From positions 1-32,356 of the forward strand of contig CAZQSL010000026.1 of NCBI GenBank assembly GCA_964595945.1: a DNA stretch of 32,356 nucleotides, in the 5' to 3' direction. How positions within the stretch are numbered: position 1 is the stretch's first letter; each line of letters begins with the position of its first letter. Position numbers and translations under genes: made by a program. Below, one piece after another: positions 24,202 through 31,348 of the stretch. The stretch is from CAZQSL01 sp964595945 (GTDB lineage: Bacteria; UBP15; UBA6099; JAJRTR01). The notes under the pieces are model-generated. The model did not search any database. It saw nothing but the letters and a program-made list of their open reading frames with translations, and was not told the origin of the DNA.

Positions 24202-24831
24202 TCAGTCCTTTTCGATGGCAATTTTGCCCTTTACGCCCGGGGTAGTGCCCGTGCGCCAGTCACATGGAGCGAAAGATGCGCGGAGAGATTCGCCGAAGGC
24301 GCGGAATACGCTTTCCCAGACGTGGTGAGGGTTGACGCCGCGAAGCAGGTCAATGTGGAGAGTGCAGCGCGCGCCCTGAGCGAAGCCCTCGAAGAATGAC
24401 ACGAGGTCGGCCTGCTGCATGTCCTCGACGAGTTCGGTGCCGCGTGAGAGTTTTTCGTCGATAATGAGCAGGGAGCGTTCTTCGAAGCTGATGACGGAGC
24501 GCGCGAGGGCTTCGTCGATGCAGGCCGCGCCAGAGCCGCTGCCATTGATGCCTGACTCGATCTCACGGGTGAAAAGTGAGTGATAGGCTTCGCCAAGCGA
24601 GAGCCCCACGTCTTCGCATATCACGTGAGTGAGGCGGAATCCATCGAGCTCTACATCGACTGCCATGTTGATACACGAGCGCCATGTGATTGTTTCGAGC
24701 ATGTGGTTGAAGAACTGTATGGAAGTGGAGATGTGTTTTTTGTATTCAGGGTCGCGCGTGCCGCACCAGAGTGAGACCCTGATTTTCGATTCGGCGGTTT
24801 CGCGCCGGATGGTGACTTTTGTGTTGTCCAT
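24202..24831 (-). CDS. hisB: HisB-like imidazoleglycerol-phosphate dehydratase homologue, altered metal site
   Basis: 209 residues from ATG 24831, 7 bases after AAGGGA. ATG 24861 overlaps the hisD stop as ATGA and is an equally possible coupled start. The IGPD fold is clear: IQFFNHMLETI (His43), TLHIDLL (His159), NPHHVWESVFRAFGESLR (His169, His170, Glu173) and TPGVKGK at the end. IGPD normally has two HHxxE motifs binding two Mn ions. Here the first is THVICED, with His69 and Glu73 kept but the second His replaced by Val70. The usual H-G/S after the HML helix is also changed (TWRS). It may still dehydrate imidazoleglycerol phosphate, or act on another substrate. Confidence 0.78.
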   Translation of the reverse strand: MDNTKVTIRRETAESKIRVSLWCGTRDPEYKKHISTSIQFFNHMLETITWRSCINMAVDVELDGFRLTHVICEDVGLSLGEAYHSLFTREIESGINGSGSGAACIDEALARSVISFEERSLLIIDEKLSRGTELVEDMQQADLVSFFEGFAQGARCTLHIDLLRGVNPHHVWESVFRAFGESLRASFAPCDWRTGTTPGVKGKIAIEKD

Positions 24832-24857
24832 GTCGTGTCCCTTCGAGTTGCTGATAG

Positions 24858-26174
24858 TCATTTGCTTTTTACTGAAGATGCGTGCATTCGATATTTCACC
24901 GCAGCAGCGTGGGCGGGAAAACCTTCGTATGCGGCAAGTGTATGAGCTGTGGGGGCGAGGGAGTCGAAGCCCTGCTGGTTGCAGTAGCCGATAGAGGTGC
25001 GTTTGAGGAAATCATAGACGGTGACGCCGGAAAAGGTGCGGGCGAAAGCGCCTGTGGGTAGAATGGCATCGACGCCGAGGCAGAAGTTGCCGAGTGTGAT
25101 GGGCGTGTGGGGGCCGACGAGGATTTCGCCCGCGTTGTCGATGTGGAGCATGGTGTCGAAGGGATCGGTGGTGAGTACTTCGAGGTGTTCGGGGGCGAAT
25201 GTGTTGGTGAATTCGACAGCCTGAGCCATGGTGGAAGTGATGACGGCGCCGCCGAGGTGATCGAAGACGCGTGTGCAGAAAGAGCGGCGTGGCTCAGGCA
25301 GGGCATCGACGAGCGAGGGCAGAAGCGCATCTACGCTGACTGCGAGTTGTCGCGAATCGGTGACAAGGAGCGCCACGGAGTCCGGGCCGTGCTCGGCCTC
25401 GATCAGAAGGTCGCGCGCGACGATCTGCGGGTCGGCGGAGGCATCTGCGAGGATGATGGATTCGCTAGGGCCAGCGGGGAGTCCGACATCGACGACTCCG
25501 AACAGCAGTCTTTTCGCCGCTGAAACATAGCTGCTGCCCGGACCGATGATTTTGTCGAATTTCGGAATCCTGTTTGTGCCATAGGCGAGCGCGGCAATGC
25601 CCTGTGCGCCTCCGATTTTGAAGACTTCGGTGATGCCGCATTCGCGGGCTGCGAAGAGGGTGGCTGCGTCTGCCTTGCCGTCGGGGCCGGGAGGAGTGGA
25701 GACGGCGATGCGACCGACGCCGGCGACTGTGGCGGGCACGCCGAGCATGACCATTACCGAGGGGAACGATCCTTTGCCGCGCGGCACATAGAGAGCGCAC
25801 GATACGATCGGAGTTATCTTTTCGCCCGCGAATACGCCGGGTTCGACGGGCGTGAGCCAGAAGGGTTCGGGCATCTGTGCTTCATGATATTTGCGTACAT
25901 TGGCGATTGCCTTGAGGATGGCGGCCTTGACTTTTGGGGAGACGAGTTTTTCCGCTTCGTCGAATTCGGCTTTTTTCACTTTGAAAGCGGAAGGTTTGAG
26001 GGAAACGCCGTCGAACTGTTTCGTGAAGCGCGCGACAGCCTGATCACCTTCGGCGCGCACGGTCTCGACGATGGGGCGTATGGATGCTTCGAGTTCGTGG
26101 ATGGCGGTCTCCGACCGGCTCAGCAGTGTGTCCCTGCCGGTGGCGGTCATTGTATTCCAGTCGTAAATTTTCAT
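24858..26174 (-). CDS. hisD: HisD-like histidinol dehydrogenase homologue, altered zinc site
   Basis: 438 residues from ATG 26174, after GAGGTG with an 8-base spacer; the open frame upstream is leader. The family is clear from VPRGKGSFPSVMVM, GGAQGIAALAYGT, GPGSSYVSAAKR and GLPAGPSES. The catalytic Glu-His pair is kept (APEHLEV, Glu329-His330), as are His262 and His422. Compared with E. coli HisD, the zinc ligand Gln259 is Glu (LLIEAEH), Asp360 is Asn (LGNFCLG, residue 363) and the substrate His of the NHVLPT motif is Ala (VDAILPT, residue 370). This suggests a distinct HisD-like subfamily. It heads a three-gene operon with its own promoter. Confidence 0.82.
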   Translation of the reverse strand: MKIYDWNTMTATGRDTLLSRSETAIHELEASIRPIVETVRAEGDQAVARFTKQFDGVSLKPSAFKVKKAEFDEAEKLVSPKVKAAILKAIANVRKYHEAQMPEPFWLTPVEPGVFAGEKITPIVSCALYVPRGKGSFPSVMVMLGVPATVAGVGRIAVSTPPGPDGKADAATLFAARECGITEVFKIGGAQGIAALAYGTNRIPKFDKIIGPGSSYVSAAKRLLFGVVDVGLPAGPSESIILADASADPQIVARDLLIEAEHGPDSVALLVTDSRQLAVSVDALLPSLVDALPEPRRSFCTRVFDHLGGAVITSTMAQAVEFTNTFAPEHLEVLTTDPFDTMLHIDNAGEILVGPHTPITLGNFCLGVDAILPTGAFARTFSGVTVYDFLKRTSIGYCNQQGFDSLAPTAHTLAAYEGFPAHAAAVKYRMHASSVKSK

Positions 26175-26202
26175 AAAAGTACACCTCAAATATATACGGC
26201 AG

Positions 26203-26231
26203 ATTATAACAGGCGGTACGGAAGTAATCAA
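26203..26231 (-). promoter_or_regulatory. Promoter of the hisD-hisB-HAD operon
   Basis: On the minus strand TTGATT (26231-26226), an ideal 17-base spacer and a perfect TATAAT (26208-26203). The start near 26196 leaves a 22-base leader with GAGGTG. This separates the trio from the upstream htrA unit. Confidence 0.65.
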
Positions 26232-26238
26232 AGGGGGG

Positions 26239-27651
26239 TCACAGGCGGGTGTGATACAGCATGCTACCGCGCTGGACGGCGACGAAGACGGTCTCCTGCT
26301 CGGCGGCAGGGATTGTGGCTTCGCGGAAGTCCTTAAGCGACTTGATTTCCTTGCCTCCGATAGCGCGGATAATGTCTCCGGATTTGATCCCGATCTTTGC
26401 GGCGGGACTGCCGGGCTCGACACTTGTCACGGTCACGCCTTTCGAGGCGGTGTCTTCGGTGTCGCCTTCCGGCAACTTGATTTTGAATCCGAATCGGCGT
26501 CTCGCGATTTCGTCTGCCCTGGAGAGAGGGATGCTTTCCATTTCAAAAGTGATGATTTTATTGGCTCCGTCGCGTGAGACTTTGAGCTTGATTTTTTCCC
26601 CGGCGAGAAATCCGTTGACGTTGTCGTAGAAATCGGTAGTGCTGTTGACCGACTTGCCCTGTACTTCGACGATGATGTCGCCGACGCGGATGCTGTTGCT
26701 TTTCGCGGCGGGACTGTCCTCGATGATGTCCGCGACAAGTACGCCGTGGACTCTGGACATGCCGAGGGTGCGGGCGAGTTGAGGGGTGATCTGCTGGACC
26801 TTGAGGCCGGTCCATGTTTTTTTGATGACACCGAAACGTACAAGGTCAGAGACAGCGCGCATGGCGCGATTGATGGGGATGGCGAATCCAATGCCTTCGG
26901 CTCCTGAGTAGACGACGGTGTTGATGCCGATGACTTCGCCGAGGATGTTGACGAGAGGCCCGCCGGAATTGCCGGGGTTGATGGATGCGTCGGTCTGGAT
27001 GAAGTCGCTGTAGACGCGGCCGCTTTGGGTTTTGATGGTGCGGTTGACTGCGCTGAGGACGCCGGTGGTGACCGTGTGGGTGAGGCCATAGGGATTGCCG
27101 ATGGCGATGACGGTTTCGCCGATGAGGAGAGAGTCGGAGTCGCCGGTGGCGACGAATGGGAATGGTTTGTCGCTGTTGATTTTGAGGATGGCGAGATCGA
27201 AGTCGGGGTCGGCGCCTATTACTTCGGCCTTGTATTCGCGGTTGTCCGGCAGGGTGACGGTGATGTCGGAGGCACGGAGGATGACGTGTTCGTTGGTGAT
27301 GACATATCCGCGCGCGTCTATGATGACGCCGGAGCCGAGGGTGGTTTGTTTGACGTCGCGCGTGCCGAAACCGTCGTAGAAATCATCGAAAAATCTGTCG
27401 AAAAAATCATCGTTGAAACCTGCGAACGGGTTGACGCGCTGGCGGACGATTTTTTCGGTGCTGATGTTGACGACGGCTGGGGAGACTTTCTGGACGGCTT
27501 CGACGACAGGTGTGCGCCGCAGTTTTGCATCGGAGGGGGGCCCTGGCTTTGCTGGTTTCGTCACAGGAGCGGCGTAGAGAAAGCCATAAAATAGAAAAAC
27601 GACCGCGAAAGAAGCGGCCGCAAGCGTGATATTCCTGATTGTATTTTTCAT
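26239..27651 (-). CDS. htrA: HtrA/DegP-family periplasmic serine protease
   Basis: 470 residues from ATG 27651, which begins a signal peptide ending near YAA; the ribosome site is weak. GTG 27702 overlaps the previous stop as GTGA and is an alternative. The trypsin-like domain has NEHV (His122), DFDLAIL (Asp152) and INPGNSGGPL (Ser229). The LA loop is short and rich in Phe and Asp (about 80-95). Two PDZ domains follow (about 290-375 and 400-465). It acts in the periplasm in protein quality control. It follows the secretin and TPR genes on the same strand, 47 bases downstream, so it may serve envelope assembly under stress. Confidence 0.95.
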   Translation of the reverse strand: MKNTIRNITLAAASFAVVFLFYGFLYAAPVTKPAKPGPPSDAKLRRTPVVEAVQKVSPAVVNISTEKIVRQRVNPFAGFNDDFFDRFFDDFYDGFGTRDVKQTTLGSGVIIDARGYVITNEHVILRASDITVTLPDNREYKAEVIGADPDFDLAILKINSDKPFPFVATGDSDSLLIGETVIAIGNPYGLTHTVTTGVLSAVNRTIKTQSGRVYSDFIQTDASINPGNSGGPLVNILGEVIGINTVVYSGAEGIGFAIPINRAMRAVSDLVRFGVIKKTWTGLKVQQITPQLARTLGMSRVHGVLVADIIEDSPAAKSNSIRVGDIIVEVQGKSVNSTTDFYDNVNGFLAGEKIKLKVSRDGANKIITFEMESIPLSRADEIARRRFGFKIKLPEGDTEDTASKGVTVTSVEPGSPAAKIGIKSGDIIRAIGGKEIKSLKDFREATIPAAEQETVFVAVQRGSMLYHTRL

Positions 27652-27698
27652 AAGAATGAGACCGGCAGAGGTTTGCCGCCCTGCGGGGTCATCCCCTT

Positions 27699-29828
27699 TC
27701 ACTCATTGCCGAAGATGTTGCTGAAAGCTGAAATGAGTTCATTGGTCTTTTTGTCGCCGAGTTCGAGAGCTTTCCTGAGATCGCGTCCGACGGCTCCATA
27801 GTCGGCCAGGTAGTAATTGGCGATAGCTCTGTTGCGGTAGTATGCGCCGACGGAAGGATTGTTGCTGATGGCGATGTCCGCCCATTTGATGGCGTCCGCG
27901 TATTTGCCTTGCATGATGAGGTGGACGGCATAGTTGTTTTGTGCGCTTGAAAGGTCGAGTGAATTAAGGTTTTCCTGGGACGAGGAGGGGTCTTTGTAAT
28001 TGGGGGCGCCAGTGACCCGGATTGGGGGCTGGACGGTCGTGGCGCCGTCGGTGGTGATGATTGGGGAAAAATTGCCGTGAGGTTCGTGGGATGCTGTTGG
28101 TGTAGGGGCGGCGGGAGTCTGGGCGATTGGGGATGGCATGCCGAGCAGTTTGCGGGTGTTTGTGACTCTTTTGCCGATCTCGACGCTCCATGGGGTGATC
28201 GCGTAGGCGTCGCCGTATAGCTTGAGAGCTATGCTGTAGTTGCCTTTGAAGAAGTAATAATCGCCGATCTGGATGAGGGTGACGACTTCGTTGTAATTGA
28301 TGGCCGGGTCTGGTGAGGGAGGAGGATTTTTGGCTTTTTCGAGTGCGCGTTTGACGGGAGCGACATAGGCGTCGGGTGAGCCACTGTCTGAAGTGGTGAA
28401 TGCCGGAGCCTGGCCGATCACTGCGGGGGCCGCCGAATCGTCATCTATAATGATGATGTCTTGTGGCAGGGTTGCGGGTCTGACGGGTTCGGTTTTGAAG
28501 GGGGGGGGGGTGGTAATTTTGATGTGATCTTGGGGGGCAGGCTTGTTGTGTCCGTGGGGGCAGTTTTCACTGTCATGTTTTTTTGTTTTCATGTCGCTGC
28601 CTGGATGGATGGCGGCGTCTTTGTGTGGCGTATTTGTGCCGAGATGGTCGATTTCGTCGATGATAGCGTCGAAGTCAGTGGTGGAAGCGATATTAGCCAT
28701 GCGTCTGACCGCGACAATGTCCGAGTCGTTTTTCATGGCTTTTTCGAAATCGTCTGGCTGGGCTTTTTCGGCAATGATTTCCACGCCGCGTACGGCCTGA
28801 AGAACATCGGCCGGGGCGGATTTGGCGAATAGCTCGGCAGGTATGGTGCTGGCAGGCGATTCGCCGGGCTGGGCTTTTTCGGCAATGATTTCGACACCGC
28901 GTACGGCCTGAAAGTCGTCGACGGGTGCGGACTTGGCGAATGATTCGGCAGGTATGGATTTGGTGGTATCCGGCGTGGGCTGATCGGTGTTGTCGATTAT
29001 AGTCTTCGCGTCGATAGTGATGGTGTCGATCTTGGTTGGAGGGGCTTTTTCTATAGATGGAGAAATGATGATCTGCGTTTCGGGTTCTGCGGGCCGGGTG
29101 CTTTCGATGTCATATCGCACCGATGGATTTTGGGTGATTTCAGTGAGGGAGTCCGGCTCGGTATCGGGAGTCTGCCGGCCTTTGATTTCGATGATGGTTT
29201 CTTTTTCGGGAGTGGATGAAATGACGATGGAATTGCCTGCCGGGGGCTGGGCGGGAGAGGGAGATTTTTTATCTTCAGCGTACTTGATGCGTGCGTCGAG
29301 GTCGCGGGGGAGTGTGCGTTTCTGGCCGAAGCGGGCCGGGCGGTTGTTTTGTTCGGGTTTTGATGTGGATCGCGATGTGGATGGAGCTTTGACGGCAGGG
29401 ATGCTTATCTGGGGCTGCACGGTGACGGTATCGGGAGCAGGTGCAGAGACGGGAGGGATTACCACCTGAGTTTCGACGATGATTTCTGAGGGGAGGATAG
29501 TGGTCCGGGGGATCACGTAGCCCGGTTCGACGAGGGAGTCTCCGGCCATGAGCGCGCTGCCTTCGTCGAAGGGGATGAATACTCCGGCGAACATCTGGGG
29601 GCCGACTGTCCTGACCTTGAAGTTGCCGACTGCGCTGCCGTTTCTCCAGACTTCGAAAACGGAGTCTTTCGTGACGGAAGGCATTTCGCCCTTGATGTCG
29701 ATGCGGCCATAGTACTTGTCCCATACGTATGAGACTGGTATTCCGATATCGTCTGCGACGGAAAATGCAGCGGTCGATATGGCGAAGACAAAGGATAAGA
29801 GGAGCAGCAGCTTTCGTGGATTCTTCAT
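27699..29828 (-). CDS. Secreted Pro/Thr-rich TPR protein with internal 37-residue repeat
   Basis: 709 residues from ATG 29828, which starts a signal peptide ending FSVA. ATG 29903 overlaps the secretin stop as ATGA and could be a coupled start. After a small N-terminal domain (about 24-115) comes a long disordered stretch rich in Pro, Thr, Ile and Asp. Residues about 287-360 hold two 37-residue copies around AVRGVEIIAEKAQP. An 11-base C run (28500-28510) codes for Pro near residue 440. TPR-like helices follow (about 520-570 and 620-700). I do not recognise the family. Lying between a secretin and htrA, it may be a periplasmic scaffold for the secretin machine. Confidence 0.75.
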   Translation of the reverse strand: MKNPRKLLLLLSFVFAISTAAFSVADDIGIPVSYVWDKYYGRIDIKGEMPSVTKDSVFEVWRNGSAVGNFKVRTVGPQMFAGVFIPFDEGSALMAGDSLVEPGYVIPRTTILPSEIIVETQVVIPPVSAPAPDTVTVQPQISIPAVKAPSTSRSTSKPEQNNRPARFGQKRTLPRDLDARIKYAEDKKSPSPAQPPAGNSIVISSTPEKETIIEIKGRQTPDTEPDSLTEITQNPSVRYDIESTRPAEPETQIIISPSIEKAPPTKIDTITIDAKTIIDNTDQPTPDTTKSIPAESFAKSAPVDDFQAVRGVEIIAEKAQPGESPASTIPAELFAKSAPADVLQAVRGVEIIAEKAQPDDFEKAMKNDSDIVAVRRMANIASTTDFDAIIDEIDHLGTNTPHKDAAIHPGSDMKTKKHDSENCPHGHNKPAPQDHIKITTPPPFKTEPVRPATLPQDIIIIDDDSAAPAVIGQAPAFTTSDSGSPDAYVAPVKRALEKAKNPPPSPDPAINYNEVVTLIQIGDYYFFKGNYSIALKLYGDAYAITPWSVEIGKRVTNTRKLLGMPSPIAQTPAAPTPTASHEPHGNFSPIITTDGATTVQPPIRVTGAPNYKDPSSSQENLNSLDLSSAQNNYAVHLIMQGKYADAIKWADIAISNNPSVGAYYRNRAIANYYLADYGAVGRDLRKALELGDKKTNELISAFSNIFGNE
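28500..28510 (-). repeat. 11-base homopolymer (poly-C in coding sense)
   Basis: Eleven G on the plus strand, eleven C in the gene's sense strand, coding ThrPro-Pro-Pro. A one-base slip would change frame before the C-terminal TPR part of the protein. Confidence 0.85.
28740..28965 (-). repeat. Two-copy in-frame tandem repeat, 111-bp unit
   Basis: The block GGCTGGGCTTTTTCGG starts at 28756 and again at 28867, with near-identical sequence for about 45 bases after it and weaker similarity further on. The 111-bp period equals 37 codons, so copy number could change without frameshift. Confidence 0.75.
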
Positions 29829-29899
29829 ATCAGGCACCGTAGTTCTAAATTTGTGTAGATATCCGGTATGAGCCGGAGGCGAATCATTTGAAGCGGTAA

Positions 29900-31348
29900 T
29901 CATCTATACTCGAGGAAGCTGTTTATGGCTGGATCGCCCGCTGGAGCCGGCGGCATGGAGTCATTATGCGCCGTGGGTTCGTCGACAGGTACCTTGAGAT
30001 CGATGAGTCTCGCGGTGATGAAGATGATGAGGTTGGTCTTGTGGTTGGTGTTTTCCTTGCGGCGGAAGAGACTGCCGACGAGGGGAAGTTTCGAGAGGAC
30101 CGGGAGTTCGTTTCTGCGATCGACCTGAGCGTCTTTGATAAGGCCGCCGATGACGACCGTTTCGCCGCTGCGGATGAGTATCTGGGTTTTCACGTTGCGG
30201 GTGTTGGTGATGGGAGCGGTACTGGAGTTGCTGAGGCTCGAGTAGCCGGTGACTTCGCTGATGTCGGGGCTGATTTCGAGTTTGATGACGCCGTTGTCGA
30301 GTACGATGGGTGAGATGTCGATGGTTATGCCGGTATTCCACGACTGGACGCCGGTGGTACCGAGAGCGACGCTGCCGCCGGCGCTTGCGCCGACTGTGCT
30401 GATGCCGACGGGGATGACTTCGCCGACCTGAATATGTGCGGTTTCGCCGTCGAGGACGGCGAGTTTGGCGTCGGAGAGGGTGTTTGTGTTGCCGACTGTG
30501 GCGAGGCGCTGGTAGATGGCATTGAAGCCGTCGAGACTGAGAGTGCCATAGTTGATGCCGCCTGACTGTGCGTAGCGCGTATCGAGTTTGATGGGCGAGC
30601 CCTTGAGGCTTGCGGCGGCTGACCAGTCAGTGCCGAGTATCTGTTCGTTGGAGAGGGTAGTTTCGATGATCTTAGCGTCGATCATGACCTGCCGAGTTTC
30701 GGTGTCGATCTTTTTTAGAAGAGCGCGGATGGCGTCGAGTCTTTCGGGAAAATCCTGGACGATGAGCATGGCGCGATCGGATGAGCTGTCATCGTCGTTG
30801 CTACTGCTGTCATCGTCGTCGCTGGAGGTTGTTCCTTTTTTGAAGATTCTGGCTCTGCCGTTAGGACTGAGGAAGTCGTTGACGACGCTGAGCACTTCGT
30901 TACCGTCAGAGTAGTTTATGGAAAAAATTTCAGTCTGGAGGTCTTCGGTCTTGACGGGCTGCGGTTTCTGCTCGATTTTTTCGGCTCGTGGGAAAACCCT
31001 GAAGATGGATCCGCTTTGCTCCATGACGGCATCGCACGAGTCGAGCAGTACGGACAGGGCTTCCCTGAGCGTAACATGGGAAAGCCTGAGTGTGATCGTG
31101 CCCTGGATTGCGGGGGATACTATCAGGTTGATGTTGTTTTGTTCGGCGATGAGTCTGAAGACATCGCGCACGTCCGCGTCTCTGAGGTTGAGAGTGATCG
31201 GTGTTTCGAGGTTGGGTGCGTTATTCTGGGTGATGGTGATCTGGGCGCCTTGAGCGGGTGTTTTTGGTGGTACGGCGGCCTGGATGGTGAGTGAGAGTCC
31301 CATGCACAGCGTCACCGCGATCAAAGTCAGTTTTGATTTTATCGTCAC
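29900..31348 (-). CDS. Secretin (GspD/PilQ/MshL family)
   Basis: 482 residues from GTG 31348, 9 bases after AAGGAG; the start overlaps the previous gene's TGA as GTGA. A signal peptide is followed by an STN domain (about 48-105, TPITLNLRDADVRDVFRLIAEQ), an N1-type domain (about 138-215) and the secretin beta domain (about 220-455: VMIDAKIIET, VGEVIPVGIS, SGETVVIGGLIKD, LPLVGSLFRRK). It would form the outer-membrane ring of a type II secretion or type IV pilus system. An Asp/Ser tract (about 175-191) interrupts the N1 domain. No pilM-P genes are visible, so pilus and secretion roles cannot be told apart. Confidence 0.93.
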   Translation of the reverse strand: MTIKSKLTLIAVTLCMGLSLTIQAAVPPKTPAQGAQITITQNNAPNLETPITLNLRDADVRDVFRLIAEQNNINLIVSPAIQGTITLRLSHVTLREALSVLLDSCDAVMEQSGSIFRVFPRAEKIEQKPQPVKTEDLQTEIFSINYSDGNEVLSVVNDFLSPNGRARIFKKGTTSSDDDDSSSNDDDSSSDRAMLIVQDFPERLDAIRALLKKIDTETRQVMIDAKIIETTLSNEQILGTDWSAAASLKGSPIKLDTRYAQSGGINYGTLSLDGFNAIYQRLATVGNTNTLSDAKLAVLDGETAHIQVGEVIPVGISTVGASAGGSVALGTTGVQSWNTGITIDISPIVLDNGVIKLEISPDISEVTGYSSLSNSSTAPITNTRNVKTQILIRSGETVVIGGLIKDAQVDRRNELPVLSKLPLVGSLFRRKENTNHKTNLIIFITARLIDLKVPVDEPTAHNDSMPPAPAGDPAINSFLEYR

